This document shows positions 44,279 through 53,154 of a stretch of 64,000 bases of DNA, in pieces. Source of the DNA: Deltaproteobacteria bacterium (GTDB lineage Bacteria; Desulfobacterota; GWC2-55-46); the NCBI GenBank assembly GCA_016218105.1, contig JACRET010000051.1, forward strand, positions 1 to 64,000, read 5' to 3'. The position numbers and the translations under genes are program-made. The notes below the pieces were generated by a model. That model saw nothing but the letters and a program-made list of their open reading frames with translations. It did no database searches and had not been told where the DNA came from. Every line of letters begins with the position of its first letter. Position 1 is the first letter of the stretch.

Positions 44279-45361
44279 ATGAAACCAAGCCTTAGACTAC
44301 TGCGCCTCAAATGCCGTCTCGCTATGAAATTTTCCAGTATGACGGGTAAGAAGGAAGTGTACGTATGGGACAGGGTGCCGCTATATGAAAAGGTATGGAA
44401 AGATGCCGCAACTGAGCTGGGAGCAGTGTTTATCGAGCTGGAAAAGGGGTTCTGGAAGGTGACCTTGGGCGGCCGCTCAACCCTTATCTGCAACCATCGT
44501 GTGCAGATAGACGATCAGGTGACTCTTGAGATGGCGTCGCACAAGCCGCTCTGCTATGAACTCATGAAAAAAAAAGGGCTCCGTATCCCGGAATACGCGG
44601 TCTACAGTCTAGGGGACATCGATATCGCCGCTGACTTCATTGAGAAGAACAAAGGCCCTTTCGTGGTAAAACCGGCTATGGGCACCTCTGCCGGCATGGG
44701 GGTCACGACCCACATCAGCACTTTTAAAGAATGTGTCGGGGCATCGGCGCTAGCCTCGTTATACTCCGAAAGATTGATGATCGAACGCCTTGTCCCTGGC
44801 GAATCGTACCGGCTCCTGGTGCTAAACGGCAGGATGATACACGCTTCACGCAGGCGCGGTGTGCGCCTGACCGGAGACGGGCGGTCTACATTACGTCAGC
44901 TTATGAGCAACGCCGGTTTTAAAAATCGCGCGTGGCGCGGAAATTCAGACCGCGACCTTTCCGCCACCCTGCAGGCGCAGGGGCTTTCGGAGGAGTCCAT
45001 CCCCTCCCCTGGCCTCGGGGTTCTCATCAAATCCATCCCGGATTCAAGAAATATAGAGCTCCGGACAGTATATGATGAGAATGTCACTAACCATATCTGC
45101 CAGGAGATCGCCCTTCAGGGGGAGCGCGCCGCGGAAGCGTTAAACTCAAATTTCTGCGGGATTGACATTATAACCCTCGATCACACCGCGCCCCTTGAGA
45201 AGACCCTGGGGGCTGTAATCGAAATAAATACCACCCCTGGCCTTCAACACCATTACGGCCTCGCTTTCGGAGATGAGACATCTCCAGCGGTTGAAGTGCT
45301 TGAATATCTTTTAAACTCGGAAGCCAAAAATAGATCAGCCGCGATGAGCGCGCGGCGTTAG
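44279..45361 (+). CDS. ATP-grasp ligase, cyanophycin-synthetase-like
   Basis: 360 residues with an ATP-grasp fold. MASHKPLCYELMKKKGLRIP opens the core, PFVVKPAMGTSAGMGV is the ATP-binding loop region, and VIEINTTPGLQHHYG is the metal-binding C-terminal motif shared with cyanophycin synthetase and glutathione-synthase-type ligases. Such enzymes activate a carboxylate as an acyl phosphate and couple it to an amine. Lying between comA and comB, its likely acid substrate is sulfolactate or a close relative. The amine partner is unknown. The start at 44279 has no clear ribosome-binding site, and Mets at 44324 and 44339 are alternatives. Confidence 0.8.
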   Translation: MKPSLRLLRLKCRLAMKFSSMTGKKEVYVWDRVPLYEKVWKDAATELGAVFIELEKGFWKVTLGGRSTLICNHRVQIDDQVTLEMASHKPLCYELMKKKGLRIPEYAVYSLGDIDIAADFIEKNKGPFVVKPAMGTSAGMGVTTHISTFKECVGASALASLYSERLMIERLVPGESYRLLVLNGRMIHASRRRGVRLTGDGRSTLRQLMSNAGFKNRAWRGNSDRDLSATLQAQGLSEESIPSPGLGVLIKSIPDSRNIELRTVYDENVTNHICQEIALQGERAAEALNSNFCGIDIITLDHTAPLEKTLGAVIEINTTPGLQHHYGLAFGDETSPAVEVLEYLLNSEAKNRSAAMSARR

Positions 45362-45381
45362 ACAATGAAAACGAAAATATC

Positions 45382-46089
45382 ATGAAGCGAACGGTAATAA
45401 TCGACAGCTTTCCGGAGAGCGCGCAGCGATATACGGCTTCATACGCGGTTGTCGCCGTTGACGTAATACGGGCTACTACAACGATCACGACAGGGGTAAG
45501 CCTTGGTAAAAGCATCTATCCGGCGCGGACTTCGGATGAGGCCTTTATCATCGCTTCAAAGCTTAAAGACCCTGTCATGATGGGCGAGCTTGGAGGGAAT
45601 ATGCCTTTCGGTTTCACCATCACGAACAGCCCGGTCCAGATAAATTCAATGCCCGGTACGGAACATCCCATTGTCTTTGTCTCTTCTTCCGGTACCCAGC
45701 TTATTGTCAACGCGTCCGGCGCAAAGGCGGTATATACCGCCTGCCTAAGGAATTTTACCGCTCTCGCCAATTACATGTCAGGCAGGCATGAGCGTGTGGC
45801 GGTCATCGGCGCAGGCACACGCGGCCAGTTCAGGCGTGAAGACCAGATAGGATGCGCATGGTTAGCCGAAAGGCTCATGTGGGCCGGTTACTCCCCTGAA
45901 AACATGGAAACCGCCGAGTATGTCCGCCGATGGAGCGGGGCGGATCTCAACGTGATACGGGACGGGAAAAGCGCGAGGTACCTCATGAATTCCGGACAGG
46001 CCGGCGACCTTGAATTCGTCCTTAGCCATATAGACGACCTGGCAACAGTTCCAGTTCTTGTAAATGGGAGAATCGAAAACGCGGCATGA
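45382..46089 (+). CDS. comB: 2-phosphosulfolactate phosphatase-like protein (ComB family)
   Basis: 235 residues with the ComB signature: VDVIRATTTITTGV near residues 26-39, GELGGNMPFGFTITNSPVQI, and GAGTRGQFRREDQIG with the acidic EDQ metal region. ComB removes the phosphate from 2-phospho-3-sulfolactate, releasing 3-sulfolactate. Its pairing with a ComA homologue in one operon is the usual sign of sulfolactate synthesis. Its stop overlaps the next ATP-grasp start (ATGA), coupling the phosphatase with a ligase. The activity assignment rests on motif comparison by eye. Confidence 0.86.
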   Translation: MKRTVIIDSFPESAQRYTASYAVVAVDVIRATTTITTGVSLGKSIYPARTSDEAFIIASKLKDPVMMGELGGNMPFGFTITNSPVQINSMPGTEHPIVFVSSSGTQLIVNASGAKAVYTACLRNFTALANYMSGRHERVAVIGAGTRGQFRREDQIGCAWLAERLMWAGYSPENMETAEYVRRWSGADLNVIRDGKSARYLMNSGQAGDLEFVLSHIDDLATVPVLVNGRIENAA

Positions 46090-47327
46090 AGATACATGAT
46101 ACCAAGACACCTGTCGTCGTCATCAACTGCAAGCTCGCGGCCCTGGGCATCATGAGGAGCCTGGGAGGACAGGATATCCCTGTCTACGGCGTCGATCCGG
46201 ACCGCTGGTCTCCGGGGATGGCTTCGAGATTCTGCCGGGGCCGCATAATCACAAGCCTCGATGATGAGAACAGGAAGGAACTCCTCCGCCGCCTTCTTGA
46301 GACCGGAAAACGGATAGGGCGGCCTTCCATACTTATATCCACTTCGGATGAGACTTCCGTATTCGTCGCCGATAACGCCAAGGCATTAAAAAAATATTTC
46401 CTATTTCCTGAGAACAGCCCTTCCCTTGTGAAGTCCCTTATGAGTAAAAAGGAAATGTATCATCTCGCTAAAAAGCATAATGTCCCTACGGCTTACACCG
46501 AGTTTCCGGAAAGCTATAAAGATGCGGAGGCCTTTTCAGAGAAGGCCTCCTTTCCTGTCATGATCAAAGGCATCCTGGGGAACCGCCTGCAGGCCAAGAC
46601 CGGAAAGAAGATGGTCATCGTCAGTACCTCCGAAGAGCTTCTTAAAAATTACAGGCTCCTTGAAGACCCTGAGTTGCCCAATCTGATGCTCCAGGAGTAC
46701 ATCCCCGGAGAAGACGACCAGATATACATATTTAACGGCTACTTCAATAAGCGCTCGGAGTGCCTGGCCGCCTTTACCGGGCATAAGATAAGGCAGTTTC
46801 CGATACATACGGGCTGCGCCTCCCTTGGCATCTGCAAATGGAACGAGACCGTTGCAGACATGACCGTCAGATTCATGAAGGCGGTCAGGTACAAGGGTAT
46901 ACTCGATATAGGGTACAGGTTTGACGCGAGGGACGGCCTGTATAAGGTTCTTGATATAAACCCCAGGATAGGCCAGGCGTTCAGGCTCTTTCTTTCAGAT
47001 GACGGGATGGATGTGGCCAGGGCGATGTATCTCGACCTTACCGGGCAGGAGGTCAGTCCCTCCAGCCCAAGGGAAGGAAGAAAGTGGCTGATCGAAGATT
47101 ATGACCTGATATCGTCGTATCATTATTTCAAGGAAGGGCGCCTCGGTTTTTCTGAGTGGATCAAATCGTTCAAAAGGGTTGAAGAGGGGGCCTGGTTCAG
47201 CGCGACAGACCCGCTGCCTTTCCTGATGATGTCGTCCAAACTCATTAAAAGGACGATCTCCTGGTCGAGGAAACGGGTTAATTTCCAGGCGCACCGCGAG
47301 GCCTCGCCCCGCCCGGCAAATGGCTAA
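46086..47327 (+). CDS. ATP-grasp carboxylate-amine ligase (carboligase-like)
   Basis: 413 residues: N-terminal pre-grasp domain (VVVINCKLAALGIMRSLG), ISTSDETSVFVAD, FPVMIKGILGNRLQAKTGKK for the ATP loop, and VLDINPRIGQAF for metal binding. This matches the predicted carboligase group within the ATP-grasp superfamily, related to D-aspartate ligases. It probably forms a second amide bond, for example extending a chain begun by the ligase at 44279. It is translationally coupled to comB and overlaps the methyltransferase gene by eight bases. The substrate is unknown. Confidence 0.83.
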   Translation: MKIHDTKTPVVVINCKLAALGIMRSLGGQDIPVYGVDPDRWSPGMASRFCRGRIITSLDDENRKELLRRLLETGKRIGRPSILISTSDETSVFVADNAKALKKYFLFPENSPSLVKSLMSKKEMYHLAKKHNVPTAYTEFPESYKDAEAFSEKASFPVMIKGILGNRLQAKTGKKMVIVSTSEELLKNYRLLEDPELPNLMLQEYIPGEDDQIYIFNGYFNKRSECLAAFTGHKIRQFPIHTGCASLGICKWNETVADMTVRFMKAVRYKGILDIGYRFDARDGLYKVLDINPRIGQAFRLFLSDDGMDVARAMYLDLTGQEVSPSSPREGRKWLIEDYDLISSYHYFKEGRLGFSEWIKSFKRVEEGAWFSATDPLPFLMMSSKLIKRTISWSRKRVNFQAHREASPRPANG

Positions 47328-48156
47328 CGCATCCATAAAAAAATCCGCCCTGGAGCTCTCCAGCATGCTCCTGCCGCTTTTTATAAGGAAGCGTCTTGCC
47401 GTGCGCCTCAGCAGGCTTGGCTGCATAGACCAGCAAAGAAGGAGCTGGTGGGCCGCCAATCTCCTGAGAGACTTTTCGGAAAGTGACATAAACGGCTACC
47501 ACAAATTCCTCTGGTCTAACCACATTTTCTACGCGGCGACGTATGAGCCGTCGCTCACATTCGGCCCTGAGAACATGAAAAAATCAAGGCGGATTTTTTT
47601 CTCCGACCTGAAAGAGGTTCTCCTGTCAATGGGGATAGAGCCGCATAAGGACGTAAGGTCGGCCTTCGAGGTCGGGTGCTCGCTTGGGTACCAGCTCAAG
47701 TACATGGAGGAAGAGCTTTTTGCCTCGGCCGTCACACTTGAGGGCGTAGACATAGACGAATACGCCATAAGGTCAGGGACTGAGTACCTTAAAAAGGCCG
47801 GATCGAAAGTTAAACTCCACTCCGGCGATATGGAGGGATTGGAACGGATAACGGGAGAAAGACGCTTCGATGTGGTCGTATGCACCGGTGTCCTTATGTA
47901 CCTGAAGGAGGCTTCGGCGGAAGACCTTGTAAAGATGATGCTACGGCGAGGAAAAGTGCTTGCCATCTCCGGCCTCGCCCATGAAGAGGATAACTCGTGC
48001 CTTCAAGGCTCGCTCGTCCGGGAAAGGGACGGCACCTTTGTCCATAATATAGATTCGATGGTCAGGAAGGCAGGGGGAAAAGTACTTCAAAGAAGATGGG
48101 AAGGCGCCAAGGCCGTGGACGGACATACGATATACTTCGTCTTCGCCTCGAAATAG
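47320..48156 (+). CDS. Class I SAM-dependent methyltransferase
   Basis: 278 residues with the Rossmann SAM site: FEVGCSLGYQL (motif I, about residues 115-125), LEGVDIDEYAI (motif II) and FDVVVCTGVLMYL (motif IV). The N-terminal 90 residues form a helical cap typical of small-molecule or sugar methyltransferases. It is the last gene of the ComA-ComB cassette, overlapping the ATP-grasp gene, so it may methylate the finished side group, for instance on the hydroxyl or the terminal carboxyl. A repeat-derived hairpin follows at 48247. Confidence 0.84.
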   Translation: MANASIKKSALELSSMLLPLFIRKRLAVRLSRLGCIDQQRRSWWAANLLRDFSESDINGYHKFLWSNHIFYAATYEPSLTFGPENMKKSRRIFFSDLKEVLLSMGIEPHKDVRSAFEVGCSLGYQLKYMEEELFASAVTLEGVDIDEYAIRSGTEYLKKAGSKVKLHSGDMEGLERITGERRFDVVVCTGVLMYLKEASAEDLVKMMLRRGKVLAISGLAHEEDNSCLQGSLVRERDGTFVHNIDSMVRKAGGKVLQRRWEGAKAVDGHTIYFVFASK

Positions 48157-48237
48157 ATCACGAAAAAAAGCCGAGCGATTAGTAAGGTCTGGCTGAATTG
48201 CAGCTCCTCGTGGAAGACTGCGGGAAAATCGCTGCGC

Positions 48238-48296
48238 ATATCGAAGATTCCCCGCGGCAAGCCGCGGGGAATGCGCTCGCTATGCATATTCACTCA
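48238..48296 (+). repeat. Module C hairpin, solo copy
   Basis: TATCGAAGATTCCCCGCGG... shares the core of the internal module of the long family A elements (26.98-27.10 kb and 52.99-53.10 kb), including the flank GCGCTCGCTATGCATATTCA. ATTCCCCGCGG-CAAG-CCGCGGGGAAT is a perfect 11-base stem (48247-48272). It ends at the GT4 start codon, so this gene has no visible ribosome-binding site of its own. Confidence 0.65.
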
Positions 48297-49666
48297 TGAA
48301 TAGGAAAAAAATACTCTTGATCTCTTACGCCTTTCCGCCAAGCCCCGCCGTCGGCGGGGTAAGGATGGTCAATTTCGCCAGAAACCTCCCTGCCTTCGGC
48401 TTCGACACGTGGGTTCTTACCGTAAAGGAAGAGTATATCGAGAATGCCGATACAGCCCGGCTGGGCAATATCGAAGGGATCCGCGTAATCAGGACTTCCA
48501 AGATACCTAAGATAACCGGGCTGTATACAAGATTCAAAAGACGCGGCATGATTTCCGGGAACGCGCCCTTGCAAAGTGCCAAATCCTCCGCCGCTGCATC
48601 CGCCGAAACGCGCGTCAGAAGGGTCAAAAGATTTATCAAATCGTTCATGATGCTGCCGGACGGGGAGAGGAATTGGCTGCTGCCCGCGGTCACAGCCTCC
48701 CTTCGTGTTATCAGAAAAGAAGGCATCGACTGCGTTCTGACAACCTGCCCCCCTTATACAGCCCATATGGTGGGGCTTGCGCTTAAAAAGATCGCAGGCG
48801 TAAAGTGGATTGCGGACTTCAGGGATCCGTGGATGATAGGCGCCAAAAGCTGTTATCCCACGTGCGGCCTGTCCATCAAGATAGAAAAGATACTGGAAAG
48901 ACAGGTCTTCAGCACGGCGGATATGACGCTTTTTAATACCATCAACCTCAAAGACGCGTACAAAAAAAAATATCCCTTCGTGCCCGTAAACAAGCTCGTC
49001 TACGTTCCGAATAGTTTTGACAAGAAGTTCTTTGCGCCTTACAGGGGGATAGGTAAATACGAAAGGTTTACGATCTCCTACACCGGCTCCATGTACATGG
49101 GAAGGACGCCGGAACCTGTATTGAAGGCCATCAGGGAACTCATTGACAGCGGCAAGGCAAGGCCCGGCGAGATCAGGATGAATCTTGCCGGAGATTGCGG
49201 CGCCGTAAACGGAAGGACGATTTCGGAGCTGGTCAAAACCTACGGGCTTGATGAAGAGATAGAGGTTTCAGGGACGATCCCCTACTCCGCCGCCATAGAG
49301 ACGGTCGGCCGAAGCCATCTTGCGCTTCTCCTCGCGCCGTCCCAGCCGTATCAGATCCCGGCCAAGGTCTATGACTATATCGGCGTGGGCACCCCTGTGC
49401 TTGCCCTGACAGGCGAAGGGGCGACGGCGGATTTCATAAATGCGACAGGCGCGGGCAAGGCCTTCAATCCTGATGACATAACAGGCATCAAGGATTTCAT
49501 ATACGGGATTTTACAGGAAGGACGCCAGCCGCGCTTAAGCACCGGAACCGAAAGACTGGAGGCTGAAAATACCTCAAGGGAACTCGCCTCCCATATACGC
49601 GGGGTTGTATTTGAGGAGAGCAAATCGGCAAATCCAATTCTGACGCAGGAAAAAACGATCAGATGA
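48296..49666 (+). CDS. GT4-family glycosyltransferase
   Basis: 456 residues: ILLISYAFPPSPAVGGVRMV opens the acceptor domain, ADFRDPWMIGA follows, and the donor side has YTGSMYMGRTPEP and PAKVYDYIGVGTPVLALTG. The AKVYDYIGVG stretch takes the place of the usual EX7E motif in this subgroup of GT4 enzymes. It is a clear paralogue of the protein at 59756-61060, which shares FPP..VGG and KVYDCIASGTDILALTD. It should add one sugar of the repeat unit. The start codon lies against the module C repeat, with no ribosome-binding site visible. Confidence 0.87.
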   Translation: MNRKKILLISYAFPPSPAVGGVRMVNFARNLPAFGFDTWVLTVKEEYIENADTARLGNIEGIRVIRTSKIPKITGLYTRFKRRGMISGNAPLQSAKSSAAASAETRVRRVKRFIKSFMMLPDGERNWLLPAVTASLRVIRKEGIDCVLTTCPPYTAHMVGLALKKIAGVKWIADFRDPWMIGAKSCYPTCGLSIKIEKILERQVFSTADMTLFNTINLKDAYKKKYPFVPVNKLVYVPNSFDKKFFAPYRGIGKYERFTISYTGSMYMGRTPEPVLKAIRELIDSGKARPGEIRMNLAGDCGAVNGRTISELVKTYGLDEEIEVSGTIPYSAAIETVGRSHLALLLAPSQPYQIPAKVYDYIGVGTPVLALTGEGATADFINATGAGKAFNPDDITGIKDFIYGILQEGRQPRLSTGTERLEAENTSRELASHIRGVVFEESKSANPILTQEKTIR

Positions 49667-51177
49667 AGGACCTTCAGGGAGTCGTAGCCGCAAATGAACT
49701 AAAGGCGCATAAATCCCCTTTAAGGGAACGGGTAGTAAGCGCTGTCTTCTGGTTCGGCATATCAAAGATGCTGGGGCAGGCGATCTCATGGGTAATCACC
49801 ATATATGTCGTAAGGATACTTTCTCCCGACGACTACGGCCTTATGACGATGACCGGGACCTTTACGGGTTTTATACTCCTTTTTAACGAGATAGGCCTCG
49901 GCCCGGCGATCATCCAGAAACAGACTATCTCCGAAGAGGAACTTTCAAACCTCTTCTGGCTCATAATCTTTTACAACATCTTCATCTACGCCGCGCTTTA
50001 CCTTCTCGCTCCGCTGATATCGGTTTTTTATAACGAGCCGCGCCTTGTTTCCATAATAAGGGTCGTAGGCCTGAATTTCGTGATAAGCGCCCTGGGGAAC
50101 ATCCCTTTCTATATGCTTACGAGGAATCTCTCCTTCGGCAAGAGATCGATGGCCGATTTTTTAGGAAACCTGGCGGGAGGGGTCGCGACGCTTGCTTTCG
50201 CCCTCAATGGATACGCTGTCTGGAGCCTTGTGTACGGGACACTTACGATGATGGCTGTGACAAATATCTGTTTTTACGCCTTCTACCCCTTGAGGCCCGC
50301 CATGCGGTTCTCCATAAAAAAAATAAAAGGCATGTTCAACTTCGGCCTCAAAATATCCGCCGCCAGATTTTTCTGGTACATATACAACAACGCCGATAAT
50401 CTGATCGCAGGGAGGCTCCTCGGAAAGACGGCCCTTGGGTTCTATTCACTCGCCTTCCAGTTCGCCTCCATACCAATAGAGAAGGTGGTCTCGCTTCTCA
50501 CGCAGATCGCTTTTCCGACGTTCTCCGAGCTTCAGAACGACCCTTTGAAGCTGAAGAAATATTTTCTCAGCATGGTAAGATTCGTGGCCTTCATTACCTT
50601 CCCTCTTTTCTTCGGGCTTTTTCTGGTGGCGGATGACGTGGTGACAATGTTCCTTACCGAAAAATGGAGCCCCGTCATCCTCCCGCTAAAGATACTCTGC
50701 GTATCATCGGCCTTCAGGGCCGTCAACGCGATGAACACTCCCCTGCTGGTCGCGAAGGGGAAGGCGGGGGTGGCCACATTATCGAATTTTATCCTGGCCC
50801 TTGTGATGCCCTGCGCCTTCTATATCGGGTCATTTTACGGGCTGGAGGGGTTTTCCTATTCATGGCTCGTATTTCCTTTTCTCTTCCTGATAACCACACA
50901 GATCACCTTAAAGGCCGTGGGCTTTCCGATGGGAGAGTACATGAATAAGCTCATACATCCCATACTGGCCGTTGTACTTATGACCGCTTCAGTACTGGCG
51001 CTGCGCGAGTCGGCACTTTACGGGCAAGACAGGGCAGCAAGATTTTTGACCTCGGCACTGGCTTCAGCCGTGGTTTACGGCCTCTACTATCTTATCTTTA
51101 ACCGTGAAATGCTGGAAGAGGCGATAAGCATCTTTAAAAAAGGTAAACGCCAAAGGGCGGAAAAGGCCGTCTCCTAA
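49663..51177 (+). CDS. Wzx-type flippase (lipopolysaccharide biosynthesis/MOP family)
   Basis: 504 residues with about 12-14 membrane helices; the N-terminal SAVFWFGISKMLGQAISWVI and YVVRILSPDDYGLMTMTGTF are typical of the WzxC-like flippases. It moves undecaprenyl-linked repeat units across the inner membrane. ATGA links it to the GT4 gene upstream, and eight bases separate it from the MaoC-SDR gene. It belongs to a different subgroup from the flippase at 3967-5514, so each polysaccharide system seems to have its own. Confidence 0.9.
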   Translation: MKDLQGVVAANELKAHKSPLRERVVSAVFWFGISKMLGQAISWVITIYVVRILSPDDYGLMTMTGTFTGFILLFNEIGLGPAIIQKQTISEEELSNLFWLIIFYNIFIYAALYLLAPLISVFYNEPRLVSIIRVVGLNFVISALGNIPFYMLTRNLSFGKRSMADFLGNLAGGVATLAFALNGYAVWSLVYGTLTMMAVTNICFYAFYPLRPAMRFSIKKIKGMFNFGLKISAARFFWYIYNNADNLIAGRLLGKTALGFYSLAFQFASIPIEKVVSLLTQIAFPTFSELQNDPLKLKKYFLSMVRFVAFITFPLFFGLFLVADDVVTMFLTEKWSPVILPLKILCVSSAFRAVNAMNTPLLVAKGKAGVATLSNFILALVMPCAFYIGSFYGLEGFSYSWLVFPFLFLITTQITLKAVGFPMGEYMNKLIHPILAVVLMTASVLALRESALYGQDRAARFLTSALASAVVYGLYYLIFNREMLEEAISIFKKGKRQRAEKAVS

Positions 51178-51184
51178 AAAAGAC

Positions 51185-52873
51185 TTGAAGATAAACGAAA
51201 ACATAACAGCCGCTCGATTGAAGGTGGGCGCCGCCGCCTCCGTAGAACTGCGAATCTCAGGAGAGATGATCGGCAAATTCTCGCACCTTACCGGGGACAT
51301 GAACCCCCTTCACACCGAAACACAGTTCGCAAGGAGGTCCATCTACAGGAAAGAGGTCGCTCACGGGATGATCCCTGTTGGATTCGTGTCGCTCCTTGAT
51401 TTTTTCAATATCGATGGCCTTATCTGTGCGCCGATAGAGCTCGAAACCAGGTTCATCGAGCCTGTCCTTTCGGACGACCGCCTTTGCGTTCACGGCGAAA
51501 TAACAGGGATCGACGAATCGGCTGGCATGGTAAAGGCCGCCTTTTCCATCATGAACCTCAGGACAAAAAACATCTGCTCGGATGGTTCAATAACCGTCAA
51601 TTTTAAAGATGGCGACATCACGTACGGGCAGGCCGAAGAAAAAGAATTCCGCATGCCAGATGAGCCCCTCCATCCGCTTGACATTAAGCTTGAGGATATT
51701 TCAAAGGGCTCTGCCGACAGCATAGGCTTCACCATTAAAGGCAGCTCTGTCCCGGCCTTGATGGGACTGTTTTCAGAGGGGATTGAAAGGCAGGTCTCCC
51801 CATTAAATTTCGATCTTCCTTCCCTCCTCTCTTTATTGATGTTCTCTACTTCCGTAGGCATGGGCATACCGGGCAAATACGCCACCTTTCTTAAATTCGA
51901 GGCATCCTTCAAGCGCGCCATCGAGACAGGAACGCCCTGCATGCTCAAGGGTGAGGTTTCGCACATGTCCCGCTCTACAAGGATAATAAAGAAGGATATA
52001 CAGGTACAAAGGCGTGATGAAAGCGCGGAGGCGCTCCTCTCCGGAAAGGTAAGCGTCCTGGTAAACCAGCCCTATTCGGTAATGCCTTCGATGGAATTCC
52101 TTAAGGATAAATCTTTCGGCCTCGGCATAAAAGGGAAGGTCGCCATTATTACCGGAGCGAGCCGCGGCATAGGAGAGACCACGGCAAAGCTGCTGGCGCT
52201 GCACGGGGCAAAGGTAATAGTGAATTACAATAAGGGCGAGGCCGACGGAAAAAGAATTTCAAAAGAGATCGCGGACTGCGGCGGCGAGGCTGTGGCCATA
52301 AGGGCCGATGTCTCGGATAGTACGCAGGTTGAGCGGATGGTCAAGCGAGCCGCCGAGATGTTCGGGGCAGTCGATATACTCGTAAACAACGCGGTACGCG
52401 GGTTCAGGCCGTCTAATTTTCTGAATCTCACATGGGAGGACGTCCAGGAAGACCTCGATGTGATCGCGAAGGGGGCGTTCAATTGCTGCAAGGCAGCCAT
52501 CCCGTTCATGCTGAGGCAGGGCGGCGGGAAGATCATAAACATCTCAACCATAGCAGCTGAAAACCCTCCCCCCGGCCAGGTAAAATATGTCCTTTCGAAA
52601 TCGGCTCTCATGGGTCTTACGCGCGCGCTCGCGGCGGATTTCGCCTCAAGCAACATACAGGTAAACATGGTCGTCCCGAACTTCGTGGAGACGGACCTTG
52701 TATCGCATATACCCGAGGCGTACAGAAAAAAAATAGCCCTGGACTCGCCCATGCAGAGGAGCGCATCCCCAGCGGATATCGCTCAGTCGATAGTTTTTCT
52801 CGCTTCAGCGTATTCATCTTTCACCACCGGGCAGAAAGTAATGGTCACGGGCGGCGCACCTCCCTATCTTTAA
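51185..52873 (+). CDS. MaoC-like hydratase fused to ketoreductase-type SDR
   Basis: 562 residues. Residues 1-150 are a MaoC-type hot-dog domain with the catalytic Asp-His pair in GDMNPLHTE; residues about 160-305 look like a second, degenerate hot-dog; residues about 315-562 are a FabG-like SDR (VAIITGASRGIG, NNAV, IINIST, YVLSKSAL). The fusion would reduce a 3-ketoacyl thioester and add or remove water, giving 3-hydroxyacyl or enoyl groups. The best start is TTG 51185 but its ribosome-binding site is poor. The stop TAA (52871-52873) is created by the TA flank of repeat A5. It fits with the ACP and KAS III cassette downstream. Confidence 0.86.
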   Translation: MKINENITAARLKVGAAASVELRISGEMIGKFSHLTGDMNPLHTETQFARRSIYRKEVAHGMIPVGFVSLLDFFNIDGLICAPIELETRFIEPVLSDDRLCVHGEITGIDESAGMVKAAFSIMNLRTKNICSDGSITVNFKDGDITYGQAEEKEFRMPDEPLHPLDIKLEDISKGSADSIGFTIKGSSVPALMGLFSEGIERQVSPLNFDLPSLLSLLMFSTSVGMGIPGKYATFLKFEASFKRAIETGTPCMLKGEVSHMSRSTRIIKKDIQVQRRDESAEALLSGKVSVLVNQPYSVMPSMEFLKDKSFGLGIKGKVAIITGASRGIGETTAKLLALHGAKVIVNYNKGEADGKRISKEIADCGGEAVAIRADVSDSTQVERMVKRAAEMFGAVDILVNNAVRGFRPSNFLNLTWEDVQEDLDVIAKGAFNCCKAAIPFMLRQGGGKIINISTIAAENPPPGQVKYVLSKSALMGLTRALAADFASSNIQVNMVVPNFVETDLVSHIPEAYRKKIALDSPMQRSASPADIAQSIVFLASAYSSFTTGQKVMVTGGAPPYL

Positions 52874-53139
52874 CAGGCTGCTGAAAAAGTGCATCTGCTT
52901 CGTTGTCATTGTCGCTTGTCACTGCGGCGTACGGACAAAGTACGCCTCATTCCTCGCTTCTCGACGCCTCGCAGCTGGACGCTTTTTGAGCAACCTGAAT
53001 ATGCATAGCGAGCGCATTCCCCACAGTCTTCTGCGGGGTCAAGCGAGCGAATAGAAATAGTTTCCTTACATATCGAAGATTCCCCGCGAATTCCGCGGGG
53101 AGCGCTTCAATAAATTACGGGTTTTTCAGCAAACCGTTA
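52871..53139 (-). repeat. Family A element, long form (A5), inverted, with internal module C
   Basis: 269 bp with TA at both ends. The ends AACAGGCTGCTGAAAAA and GTTTTTCAGCAAACCGTT are imperfect inverted repeats. Relative to the 157-bp form it carries about 110 extra bases containing CCCCGCGAATTCCGCGGGG and GACTGTGGGG/CCCCACAGTC-type hairpins. The left TA makes the stop of the MaoC-SDR gene; the right end lies 16 bases before the AAC(3)-like start. Confidence 0.8.
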
Positions 53140-53154
53140 AATTATCCCTAATCC

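Noticed and set aside
52871-53139. CRISPR-like array because of repeated GC-rich palindromes.
   Set aside because: Repeats are not regularly spaced, there are no unique spacers of equal size and no cas genes; the structure is a single inverted-repeat element.
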